The position numbers and the translations under genes were made by a program. The notes beneath the pieces were generated by a model, which searched no databases, had not been told where the DNA came from, and was given only the letters and a program-made list of their open reading frames with translations. Below are positions 47,755 through 59,464 of a stretch of DNA of 64,000 nt, piece after piece (within the stretch, counting starts at the first letter, position 1; every line of letters starts with the position of its first letter). This DNA is from Castanea sativa (Eukaryota; Streptophyta; Magnoliopsida; Fagales; Fagaceae), in contig NC_134017.1 of assembly GCF_040712315.1 (NCBI RefSeq), positions 16,894,001 to 16,958,000 of the forward strand, given 5' to 3'.

Positions 47755-49230
47755 CTACTCATACTTTTTACTTGAAGCTATAATACTTTGAATTTGAAGT
47801 CCTCAGTTGTAAGCAGCATTGTGCAGCAATCGGGAGTGGAAAATTGAGATGAAGGGGAACCACGCCAATATTGCAAGTGGCAGAAAGAGGACCAAGCCCA
47901 GCAGCATGTCCCAAAACATAGCAAGTGAAATGACTGCTTTCCACATCCGAAGGGGCTTCAGCAATGGCCTACTTACCTGTGATATCTGTTTATATAACAG
48001 CAGAATTAATAAAAAGAAAAAAAAAGGACAAATAGAGATTTAAATATAGCACATTTGAAATGGTAATGAGTGAAACTAAAGTAGATTCCTAAAAGAAAAT
48101 TTCAAATAAGAGTCATATGCCTGTAGAATTGCCCATAATGCAGCAATGAAGGCACATACAGTCACAAAAATGTCCCGAACTGTGAGACCAGAATGACTAA
48201 TAAAGTAAGTCTGAACCCCAATACAAAATCTGCGCAATATGGCCTTCTTTCTATTCTCTGAACCTGCAGTTTAAAAGGGTACTAATTAATAACACAATTT
48301 CAAGATTCATGAACAGATAGAAACATTTTTCAATAAGTATTTGAAATTTGAAGGCTAACCGTCGTGTAGATCAGAAGAGCGGCAAAACATAACTAGGATA
48401 GGCCATAAACCTAGTATTAGCATAGCAAACTAGATATGAATATTTTTTGCATACAAACTTGATATCTTTTTATTAGAGAGCAAATTAAACTTCATGAAAG
48501 GAAACAAGACATTTAAAGACAAAAAAGAGTTGATTTAAACGTACCACCATTTTCTTGTCTACTGTGACAAGTTGACAAGTTCTGCAAAGCCAATTTGGAT
48601 GGCAAAGAAGCACAATGCAAGAATCATTCTAGCAACACGTCCCACAACGTGAATGGACTTCAAAGGCTCCTGCCCTTCATACCACCAAATTTGCCAGCTG
48701 TCACTGGCTGATATACCAAGTCTTATGCTGGTATCATCTTGGAACTTCTATGTTGTATGGATTCATAAATTTTAGTTTACTTGACACAATTTTTACATGC
48801 AAGTTTCAACTCAACATTAAGAAATGGAAACATAACTCATCATGAGTACATCCAAGTTGCTAAGGGTCGCGATGCTGGGCTGAAGCAAATTTGTCTTTAT
48901 GAAGCAAAGGTGGCTTGTGGCAATGGAGAGCAGACGCTTAGTCGAGACATCTACAGGGTAGCTGGTTGTTTCAACTTTTTTCGAATGCTGTCCTGCTACT
49001 TTTCTACAGTGGGGTACTATTTCAATTCCATGGTAACCTGTTACCCAAAAAAATTTAAATTGAAAGAAAATTGAATAACTATTATTAATAAGTCTGTTCA
49101 GTATGAAAAAATGAGCAATGAGGATTTTGTTTACTAATTCTCTTTGTATTTCTCTCAACTTTTTTTCTTTTTAGCTAAAAGGATTTTTTCTTTCCTCTGC
49201 AGATGGCAATCATTGTAATATATGTTTACC
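47755..49230 (-). pseudogene. Callose synthase (GSL, GT48) pseudogene, copy 1, rearranged
   Basis: Callose synthases make beta-1,3-glucan at the plasma membrane. C-terminal exons on the minus strand: 48727 to about 48550 (SWQIWWYEGQEPLKS ... RMILALCFFAIQIGFAEL), 48263-48121 (FGLTVRDIFVTVCAFIAA type) and 47985-47755 (ISQVSRPLLKPLRMWKAV ... YNAAY). In this copy CGA has become TGA in the last exon (YNAAYN-stop) and the donor after 48121 is GC instead of GT. Joined to it in the plus direction are two upstream exons: 48804-49032 (FNSTLRNGNITHHEYIQV, EAKVACGNGEQTLSRDIYR, the FKS catalytic region) and the first 29 bases of the next exon from 49202, cut off at the duplication junction. The gene cannot function. 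Confidence 0.88.
48698..48727 (+). repeat. 30-bp string flanking the inverted callose synthase block (copy 1)
   Basis: Identical to 60430-60459 and 61183-61212 of copy 2. In copy 1 only the left flank survives, because the junction at 49230 removed the right one. Confidence 0.85.
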
Positions 49231-50150
49231 AGGATTCGAAGCGCCAAACGACATTTTCTGGGAAACGAAAGGACCCCCACACGCGTGATGATATACAAAA
49301 CGTGTGGGAGGTATTCTGGTCGGATCAAAACTCTATTTCTCTCCTCGGATGGGGAGAAAAATAAAGTTTTGAGGGGCTATTGTGGGGGGTAAGATTTATA
49401 AAATAAACAAATGGGTCGTGGGCTTGATCAATTGGTACCAGTTTGTTTTTGTCATTAGGCCCCTAAGCCCAAGAGTCAGCCTACACTACAGACATCCGAG
49501 GAACCGTCCAAGGATGAATGTCTCCTCGGATGGGCCCGGCGAACACCCTGGGGTTGGCCAAAAAGATTAAAGGCAGAGTTCTGGAAAAACTATTGGGTAA
49601 GAGGGGAATCCAAGTACCCTCTAGAGGCAACGACGTGATAGAAATATCGGAGAAAAAGGCTGCTACCTCTACATTAAAGACCCTACACCTACTTTCCTGG
49701 CCGCATTAATGGGGAAATGACCTCTGAACAGTAGAATTGAATTTTCCTGCTATTATTTAAAGATTTCAAGAAGGTGGTGGAAGGGGGAGGCACCTAAGGA
49801 TAAGATTTGTGTGACACGTGGATGTAAGAGGGAAGAAGAAGAATATTTAAGAAGAGAAGGGAGAAAAGAAAAGGGGGGATCTGTCAGTTAGTTAAAAAAA
49901 GAACTAAGAACTGTAATTTTTGGCATAAAAAAGAAGCAATATACAAAGCGTCCTCGGCTTAAGTCCGAGGAGATTCCCTTGTCATATTTGTTTATCATTT
50001 GCAAAGATTGTGGCATTCTAGCCTGCTTATCAAGTCTCCAATACTCCTAAACTAGATTTCAAATCCACACTCTTCAAATCTTATTGTTAAAGGCTCATTG
50101 GGCCTGAGCCCACGTCTATCTTTGAGTCCAGGTGCAATTGTGAACTTACA
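49231..50150 (+). mobile_element. Duplicated 3' end of element B: 150 bp internal plus LTR (49381-50150)
   Basis: Holds the pre-LTR internal sequence with polypurine tract, then a full 770-bp LTR, then ATGCTATAGAC exactly as after the true 3' LTR. It is therefore a passenger of the tandem duplication, not an independent insertion or solo LTR. Confidence 0.95.
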
Positions 50151-50155
50151 ATGCT

Positions 50156-51778
50156 ATAGACGACAATTTTCAAAATATTTTTCATAATAATTAAGTTGAC
50201 AAGTATTGATTCTCATTTGGGCCAATCATTAACATTTAAATTATTACTACTTTACTTACTGATAACAACCTACTACATCAACACTTGTGTTTTTTTTTTT
50301 TTTTTTGGTCTCTAGACATATGATGGCAAATTGAACATTTTCCTTAATGATGTTGAGGAAATAAAATCTTGGGGAGCTACTTTGAGTAGTTAATATAACA
50401 AATATAGACATTCTTAACCCAAAAGGAATAAGTCCAATGGGTATGAACTTAACTATATTATATTAATCACTCACTCTTTTCATTATATCCAATGTGAGAC
50501 TTCACTCACACCTGAATACCCAACAATCTCACATTCACATTTGAGTCTTTGCCTCTCTTGTGGGCTTCAAGAGCTCTCCGTGGGGCATGAACAAGTCCTA
50601 CTCACTCATCCTTACCTTTATGGACTTGCCTGGTGCAATATATTTCCCACTCCAATTAAGTAAGAGACTTGTCCCTATTTCATCTGCGATTAGGCTCCAA
50701 GTATAGACACCTCATCGTTGCTCGAACTCCGAGAGGGATCTTAACATTGCCATCTTTTTCACACACTATCATGAGCTTTGATACTACTTGTTAGAGAGAT
50801 AATATTTTGGGGAGACTCTTTGAGTAGTTAATATAACATATAGAAATACACTTATTCCAAAAAGTTTAAACCCAGTAGGTATGAACTCAAATATGTTATA
50901 TTAATTATTCATTTTTTTCATCATTAAATATTTAATGTAGGATTTCATTCAAACGTATATGCCCATCAATTACTTGCTAGAGAAGATAACACATTAGGAG
51001 AGACTCATTGAATAGTTACTGTTTACTACTTACTACTTACTATAAAGATGCACTTCACCCAAAAAGCATAAGCCTGATCGTCTAACCTAGTCAAATACCC
51101 ATGTTTGACACGTATTCATTCCCAACACTTTTGGAATATATTTGCATGTGTCTCCCACTCTTTTTAAATAAATAAATAAATAAGTGTTGATAAACATTTG
51201 AGATACACTTTTAATACGACCCTGATACAATCGAAACTCAAACACTTGAGGATTTTAATACGGCCTTGACAGTGAGAGTGAAGGATAACCCAAACACTTG
51301 AGGATTTTTTTTTAGTATATATATTGGGTTGATTTTTTTTAATATATATTGGTTTAATGTTGAATACTTACCTAGTTCTCTTTTATTTATTGTTTAGTTT
51401 TTGGTTTGTATTCTAAACATCATTTAAGTGGCCATTAAAATATTTTTATTATCTATTATTACTCTTAATTATATTGATATATGCTCAATAAAATATTAAA
51501 AGAATGCTTAATAATATATAAAAATATCTTCAATAATTAATTAATATACATATCCATATTATATCATATTTAAAATTTTCAAAAATTATTATATCCCAAA
51601 TTATTATAATATGCAATATTTCATATTTGCATCAATAAATCGGACATGATTTATTATTAATGGTCACATGCAAGTCACTTAATTGGTTTTGATACTGGAG
51701 GATCTTAGCAATATATCGAAAATTATAGTACATATTATTGCTTTGAAAAGTTAACAGATACATGATTCGAAATGGAGC
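50156..51778. other. AT-rich repeats, no gene recognised (copy 2)
   Basis: Counterpart of 40317-41934 with small substitutions and indels. Confidence 0.5.
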
Positions 51779-51785
51779 TATAAAA
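51779..51785 (+). promoter_or_regulatory. Candidate TATA box of the 58-aa gene (copy 2)
   Basis: TATAAAA, 122 bases before the ATG, same position as in copy 1. Confidence 0.45.
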
Positions 51786-51900
51786 CCGAGTGCCTAAGGT
51801 AAAGCCAAAACTAGGCCACGATCCCAACATATTTACCTTATAACTAATAACCCCAACCTTCTTCCCTGCTTGCCTCTCTTTTTGTCTTTCTCAATTGAAC

Positions 51901-52425
51901 ATGAGTTCCCAAAATAATGAAATTCAGCTTCCAGGTAAAACATTAACAGTTTATTTAACTTTTTTCTTTGTTTACATTTTTTAAGTCTAAACATTCTGTT
52001 ATATTATTTTAGTTAATATATGTTTTTTATTGGTTTAAATTCAATATTTTTTCTTTTCGGAAAATTATTGGTACTTTGGGAGCAATGCTCTCTCCCACAT
52101 AAGGGGTGAACTCCTTCCTTTACCTTATTATGTCAGAACTCATTGACAAACCTCTTAATTATTTCATTATACTGCCCAAAACAACTGAAATAATGTTTTC
52201 AAACTTGAAAATGTGATTTAAAATCACATTTTCATTTATATTTTGGTGGTGTGTTATAGAATTTCACCATTCCATTTTATATGTTGTATTATTTACTATT
52301 GCGAATGTTTGATTTGGTATAGTAGCAAACCCTGGTCCTTCTGTTGCTGCTCCACCAGCCGCTTTAAAAGCGAACACCAGTAAAAAAGTAATAATAAAAA
52401 AAGCACATGTTTGGGCATGGTAAGT

Positions 52426-52472
<47 letters not shown>

Positions 52473-52553
52473 ATATATGTATGTATTTTGCTTGATATGA
52501 TTTGCAGTGTTTGTGTAAGGCCCAAAGAGAACGAAGACTCCGAGAAGAATTGA
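51901..52553 (+). CDS. Unrecognised three-exon 58-aa gene, copy 2
   Basis: Exons 51901-51934, 52323-52419 and 52508-52553, the same lengths (34, 97 and 46 nt) as in copy 1, all GT-AG. The N-terminal 30 residues are identical to copy 1. Changes: IIRQVHVW becomes IIKKAHVW, and the tail becomes ACVCVRPKENEDSEKN. That is about eight replacements against one silent change (GCT/GCC). The (TC)n tract in intron 2 is longer than in copy 1 (to about 52471). Function unknown; see copy 1. Confidence 0.5.
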
Positions 52554-53920
52554 TATTCAATTAAAGTAACTTTGTTTAATAAAATTATATGGTGTTATAA
52601 TAAAGATTAGGCACCATGTCTAATCGAAGTTTTAGAGAATGATTGATGAATATCTCATGTAAACACCTCAATGATTGTTATATAATATTCACTTTGGTCT
52701 TATTCACTAGACCTTTGGATATATTGTTGATATAAAAGTAGTGGATTTAGTTTTTTTTTTTCTTTTCTTATGGAAATGGATTTAGTATTTGATTCTTGTA
52801 TCATATAATATGTATATATACTAGTACAATATAAATCAACAAGATTAACACTATAATTATGATGTAAACAAGCCCTCACCACCGTAACCTCTTCATTCTC
52901 TTTAGAGAAAATTATAGTAAACTCTCTTGTGGTTTAGTTTATTTGTACTTTGTCTACTCGTAATTTAAAATTTAACATTTTGTCCATGTACGTGTAACTT
53001 CGTTAGGCTTCTGTAACCTACCTCTATTAAAATCAAGGATTATCTTCCATTTTATGTCTCTCCTCAAACAAAAAACTCAAACGAAGAAGATCAAAGAGGG
53101 GATTTTTGTAGAGAAACAAAATGTGTGTTAAAACAAGATCACATACACAGGCCAACACATTTGGCTCATCATCTCTCTGTCTCACTCCCATCGTCTCCCT
53201 CTCTCTCTCTCTCAAAATCATATTTCTTTCTCTGTCTCACCTCATCGGTGATCTATCTCTGCCTCTTATCCCTTCCCTCTCTGATGATGGCGCTAAGGAG
53301 GCCAATTAGCCACCACAGTGAAAATTCAAATAAAAAACCTAGGAGCAAAACCCAAGAAGATGTGTCCCTCTCTTATTTCTTTTTTTTTTTGGTGTTGTGG
53401 GTTTGATACGATCTGATTATGGTGGTGTTGTGGGTTGTGGCTTGCAGTTTTTGTTGTGGATTGTGGGCGTGGTGGTGCTGGGTTGTGGGTTATGATAGTC
53501 GTTATGGTGGCTATGGGTGGACTTAGTGGGGGCGGGCTTTCACAATAAAGGTGGGTATGGTGAGTTTTGATTTCAGACAATGAGTATAGAGGGTTTGTTT
53601 GTTTGTTAATTGTTGTGTTTGTGGGTTTCTTTTTGTTTTTGTTGGTGGGTGTTGCTACTCTGTTCACCGTCACCATTGACGATGATGGTTCTCTTTGGCA
53701 TTTGCTGGAACTCCATGGCTGCAAGAAAATTTGATTTTCTGTTGCTACCTTCATCCGAGAAGGAGGTTGGGGTTTGTGTTGAGTTTGGTTTTTTGGGTTT
53801 GAAAAATGAGAGGGATTTTCGGCATGGAGTCTAGGGGTTTGGGTTAGTTTTTAAAAGGCTTTTGGATGTGTTTAACTGAAAATTGAGATGAATTATATTT
53901 ACAAATGTTGTGTTCTGGGT
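52554..53920. other. Repeat-rich stretch without recognised gene (copy 2)
   Basis: Counterpart of 42694-44019 in copy 1. G/T-rich DNA at 53390-53680; no known coding product. Confidence 0.5.
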
Positions 53921-55759
53921 AAAAAATTTAATTTGAGCAATGTTCTAAGAGATGCATATTCCTAAGTTTGAAATAGCCATTTTGATCTTGTTTTGCTTTC
54001 TTTCTTTTGTTTTTTTTGTGTGGATAATTACACGTTGTCCACATGTGGTTTGCCTCTAATTTGATGTACCTACCTATGGTTTAAACTTTGACACTTTATC
54101 TACCTGTGGTTCCCACCGTGTAGTCTTTGTTACCCACCTCTGTTAAAAAATGGGTAAATAAGTCTTTTTACACCCATTTGATGTCTCTCTCCTCCCAAAA
54201 CAAGAAAAAAAAAAAAAAACAAGATCAAAATATGGTATTAGTTTCTCACAATTTACAAACATGAAGAACATACATAAACGTGAAGAACATAAACCCAGAA
54301 AAACATATACCCAGAAAACTAATACAAATTAAATCAAGCAATAAGTACAAACCACAGAACATATATCCAAAAAAATCAAACTCAAATCAACCTCCACAAA
54401 TATATATTTTCCTTTTTGTCTCTCTTTCACCGCAATGATTACTAATTTGTTCAAAGAAAAAAAAAATCAATGGTCACTCACACCTGTTCTTTTGCAACAA
54501 TCTCTCTCAAAACCCCAAACCCAGCCATGGTCGACCAGTGACCACTCACAGCACATCTTCGCCGCTCCAACACCACCTCAGATGGTGGTTCTCAAGCTCT
54601 TCTGTACTTCAACATGATCTTCCCCTTCCACAAACTCATCAACAACCCCATCACCCCTTCTCCAAAATACTCTTCAATCAGTTCAGTTTCACACAAACAC
54701 ACAACTATCACATCCACAACACCATTATGCCTTCAATACTCCATTTTAAAGGCTTAATTAACTAACCCACATTGCCCGCAAATTCTCTCCCTCCCATTGC
54801 AACGAATTCGAACTCCTCTTGTACTTCCCCAATCTCACTTTGTGCTAAATACCCAAATCCCAAAACCAACCAAAAAACCATAAAAACTGTTAAAACCTAA
54901 CAAAACACAGCATACCCACATCAAAAAACCCCACACCCAGAAAAACCCAGTTGGCAAAAACTCAAATACACACAAACCCACATACATTTCCACACGAATA
55001 TACCCAAAAAAAAAGGGTTCCTGGAACGAGCTCCATAGCTTTATATGAGAGGGGGACACAACCAAAAAGAGACGATTGATGACTTTAAGTATATGATCTG
55101 TTGGGAAGAAGGGTAAAGACCTTGTTCCAGTAGGATCACCTAAGGCCATCCATATGACATATACATCTTTCTTCTATGCCATGAATTTACCTACTTGTAA
55201 GACTTCTTCTTCTTCTTCCTCATTTGTAGCTTCTTTGTAACATAGACTCTCTCTCTCTCTCGTTGGCTTTGAGCTCTCTCCCACCACACTTACACTCTGA
55301 CTCACACTCACGCCCAACCCAACAGGAAGATCTCAGAGAGATATTTCTAGTATGAAAATTTTTTGATCTTGTTCACATTTTTGATCATGTGTTCTGGGTT
55401 TGAATTTTTTTATTTATTTGAGTCATGTTCTAAGAGATGCCCATTTTGATCTTTTTTTTTTTTTTTTAAATTCTTGTTGATGTTGTATTTGAAAGTTGGT
55501 GATGTGTGTTAATGTAGGAACTATCTGGATTTGCTCCCTCAAATCCCATTTTTCACGATGGTTTGTGTGTTTGGATTTGAGTTTTTGACTGGGTTTAGAT
55601 CTTGTTGTTGTCGGTGTTGGGTATGTTGTGGTGGATCTGTTGGGTTTTTGTGTTTAAACACGTAGACATCAATTGAAAAAAGAAAAAGCATATTCATTGA
55701 GTTTATCAATCAAATCAAACTCCACACAACATTTGGTCAATCCATGATCTTTTACCATA
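53921..55759. other. 1.84-kb block present only in copy 2
   Basis: Copy 1 reads straight from TTCTGGGT to GACATGCATG with one extra G (44019-44021). The block begins with ATTTGAGCAATGTTCTAAGAG, and a similar phrase recurs near 55416-55440 (TTTGAGTCATGTTCTAAGAG), i.e. a diverged direct repeat about 1.5 kb apart. It also holds repeat phrases such as CCTACCTATGGTTTAAAC. No recognised gene; no target duplication at its edges. Confidence 0.8.
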
Positions 55760-56767
55760 GACATGCATGCATAGAACAATCTCAAATTAATTTTAATTGG
55801 TTTATAAAATAGACTAATTAAATTTTATTTGAAAGATAAAATCTCATTGGTTGTTATTGTTTAACAATGGTAGACATGCAAGCATACAATGATTCAAAGT
55901 GCTAATCAACAATTGGGTCACTGTATATCAATTTTTTTAATAAAAAAAATTGAAAATCCAATTTCCTTCCCCTTTAATCTAGAGTTGTAAGAAGAATTAA
56001 ACTCTTGTTTCTACGTCAATTGCACAACTTTTGATGCCTAAAAAGTGAAAATACCTCTTTATAAATAGGAGAGGTACTAATACTACCACGACTTCAAAAA
56101 ACCAGAATTATGTTAAATTGAATCTAGAGTCCTCTAGAGCATTGTTTTTAGCCCCCATCCTCCATAGCACAATTTTTTTTTTCTCTCTTTTTTGCATTAT
56201 TTCTATACACGCTACTTACACTGGTCACACAAGTTCACACTCATTATTCTCTATTTCAAGCATCATCAAAGATGAGTGAAGACCTATAGTAACTACCAGC
56301 ATCTATGCATAACATTACCAAACACTTGTTTGAGCCTATGTTTACAAAAATAAGAAAATGGAAAACGTTCTTGTTTTTGGGTTTTTTTTTTTCCAGCACC
56401 ACAACAAAATATACAAATATTAATCTTAATTTCAAGATGAAAATAACCAAAAGGCTGAAAACAACATGAAAAAAGAAGAAATTGGAAGGTATATATTATT
56501 ATGTTTGCCTCGAATTAAACTTCAACACTAAATGAGAAGAAAAAAAGTGTGGAAGGTAAGACTTTTTGGGTTGAGAAATATGGTTACAAAGGCATATAGT
56601 TATTTGTTGATGGACACGGCGTCTTTCTACAACAAAACATTCTTTTTTAGAGAGGTTCAACAAAATATTCTCTTGATACGGTAGCATTTCAGTTAAAAGT
56701 TTATCGAACTCACATTAGTAACATGGTGCGGTTCTACTAATTAGTCATCTTAAGCTTTTTATATACA
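55760..56767. other. Intergenic, no gene recognised (copy 2)
   Basis: Counterpart of 44021-45040. AT-rich; no recognisable coding frame. Confidence 0.5.
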
Positions 56768-57045
56768 ATGTCGTTTTGTTCACAGTGCTGAGTTTTTTAA
56801 AAATTCTGTTAAAGCTATTTGTAGCAGTTAAGAGAGTTGGGTTCAGTTACATGCTTATTTGTTCATAGGCCCACGACGTCGTTTCACATAAAAGTCTGTG
56901 GCACTCACTCAAGTAATACAACGTCGTTTACTTATTATTCTTCTCAACCTCTTCATACGATGCCGTTTTGTTCACAGTGCCTAGTTTTACAAAATTCTGT
57001 TAGAGCTGGTAGTAACCGTTGGAAAGTTTAGTTTCAGTTTTGTTA
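56768..57045 (+). repeat. Diverged direct repeat of about 80 bp (copy 2)
   Basis: Same structure as 45041-45315. Confidence 0.65.
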
Positions 57046-57261
57046 TTTGTGTTGTGATTGGTTATTTTTAAATTTTAAACTAATTATAAGAGGTACTGTC
57101 GGGGAAAGGTATATAAATTTTTTTTTTCTTTTCCAGGGACTGTATATGTAATTGTAAATCACACTTTACAAATTAAAATCGCCCATTAGATTACAATGTA
57201 ATGTTAGATTATTGCTATCTTTGATTTATGGTTTTACATTAGAGCAATTTAACATTATCTT

Positions 57262-58321
57262 GTTTGGTTTAATAGTTACATTTCAATCACATTATAATGT
57301 TTCTTTATTTGATTGGTTCCTAATAATTTAAAAATAATTAACAATTTTTCAATGAACTTTCAAAAATATCCATTTGTAATAACTAAATAGTATAATTTAA
57401 TTTTTAATAATAAAAAACCACAAAAATAAGTGTACACAATTTTCTTCACTTTCCTTCACTTTTCAACAACCAAAAAAATTACAATCCATAACAAAACAAT
57501 TAAACAAAGTTTTATTTCACTTTCCCATACTTTCTCATCTACCAAACAAGTTCCATCCACCAAAAATAAATAAAATAAAAAATAAAAAATTTCTCACTCA
57601 CCCCAAACAAACCCCTTTGTTAACTTCACCCAAAAAAAAAAAAAAACCCTAATCCAACTCAATCTCGCCATTGACTTACTTCTATTTTTCCTTCAGAAAT
57701 AATGAAACTTCACTAAAATGTTCTATTTCTCTCTCATATCTTTCAATGGAACAAGCCTCTCTCTCCACAAACCTTAGCTTCCATCTAATTCCACATCATC
57801 AACCTTAACCTTAACCGTCGGATAATCGCATCCTTTCTCCTCCAATTCTATCTGTCATCATGATATGCCCCCAAATTGGAGACAACTTTAATCGTCTTCA
57901 TCGTTCAATGCTCTAGAGAAGTCGTTGTTGTCATTGTACTCATTTGCACTGCCACCTCCAACAAAGTCTGTCTTAATCTGTCAGGGCTTGATCCAGAGAG
58001 AGAGAGAGAGAGGAGCTAGGTTTGATGAGAGAGAGACTAGGGTATGAAAATATATTAGGATAATTTTGGAAATAAAATTTGTTACTATGGACAATTTTGT
58101 AAATTGTATAAATTATTATGTGCATAAATTATTATATTCCTACCCATAAGTGAGGTAAGATTACCCCTATTTCATATGGTAATATTATTAAGGTAATGTG
58201 ACATATTTTGTAATCTTAGATTACTATAATTCTACGTATAACAAAATGAACCAAATATCTTAATGTTCACACTATGGTAATGTGACTTTAATGTGATTGA
58301 AATCACGGCAAACCAAATGCC
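57262..58321. mobile_element. Candidate non-autonomous TIR element (copy 2)
   Basis: Counterpart of 45533-46592. The right edge here reads GATTGAAATCACGGCAAACC then AAATGCC, keeping the inverted TTTGGTTT block. Confidence 0.5.
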
Positions 58322-59464
58322 TTCTTATAGTTTTTAACAATACATTGCCTACCTCCATGCAGCGTATGCAATAAGAGAATATTTGAGTTTGACTAAGGAA
58401 AGTAATAACTTCTGCATCACCAGCTTTATTAAATTTGTTAAATTAAAAACAATCAACCTATGCAAAACAGATATAAAGCAAATTGTTTCCTGTCTAAATG
58501 AACTTGAACTATTTGTTTTCTGATAGAAAATAAGTTCACAATGTAATTGTCTGAGATAAACTTGACTGGACATCAAATTTTCCAGCAACGTAATAATTAA
58601 GAAATGTGGGAAGACAAAATAGCTTAGACTACTGAAGAGAAGGAAAAACTAGCTTCACTAAGGCACCAATAACAACTAAGTTGATAACCCTAAACATTCA
58701 TGAGGCCATTCCTTGTACGTGTTGTTAAGAAAAGGGTATAGATATAGTGGGATTTTAGATGCAAATGATGCAATTTAATTAGAAGAGTCACTATATCCCT
58801 GAGAGGCACCAGTAATGGCAACATTGAATTCCACGTATCAAGTGAATCTACACATGAAAAGATGCAAATATACTGCATGAATAAATAAATAAAAACCTCA
58901 TATTTTATCAAACAGATTAAGGGTATTTTGTTGAAGGGACCTCTTTTGACTCCAAAATGGGTTGCAGAAAGTCATAGAAATACACCTTAAAGCATTGCAA
59001 GTGCAATTATTGGATATTAATATCATCAGCAAGTTCAATTTTTATGCCTAATTACTTAATTCTATACAATACAGAAGTATGTGGAAGTAAATCACTAAAT
59101 TATGGTCAATGACCAAAACCAAAATTAATGTATAGCATCCTTGCCAAAAGCAAGAAACTAGTGCCAACCACCAATAACCCAAGGTACTGTGGCAAAAGAT
59201 ATGAAAAACATTTTCTACAATGCAATGATGGAGAAAATCACATGAGATGGAGCATTAAGTCCTATATGTCACCAGAAACATGGATGGAAAAAGTAAGAGT
59301 GTCACAAGTTGATCAAAATAAGTCTGTAATTATTTATATTATGATTTCAAAATGTATGCAACCCCCTGCTCCTTTTGCTTGTAAAGAAACTAAGATTTAA
59401 TTACAAAGGTGTTTTGCAATATCTCTCTGTCCTCAAGCTAAGGCTCACAAAAAAACAAAACCAT
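58322..59464. other. 3' flank of the callose synthase pseudogene (copy 2)
   Basis: Counterpart of 46593-47754; has lost a short stretch near 58430 relative to copy 1. No recognised product. Confidence 0.45.

Larger units (their letters stand above)
39392..49230 (+). repeat. Segmental tandem duplication, copy 1 (9.84 kb)
   Basis: Runs from inside element B (150 bp before its 3' LTR) to the middle of a callose synthase exon. The same content follows again in the same direction from 49231. The left end is native (continuous with element B); the right end is the junction. The breakpoints share only CC. Confidence 0.95.

Noticed and set aside
49381..50150. Solo LTR
   Set aside because: It is preceded by 150 bp of element B internal sequence and followed by the same flank as the true 3' LTR; there is no matching left target duplication. 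It is part of the tandem duplication.
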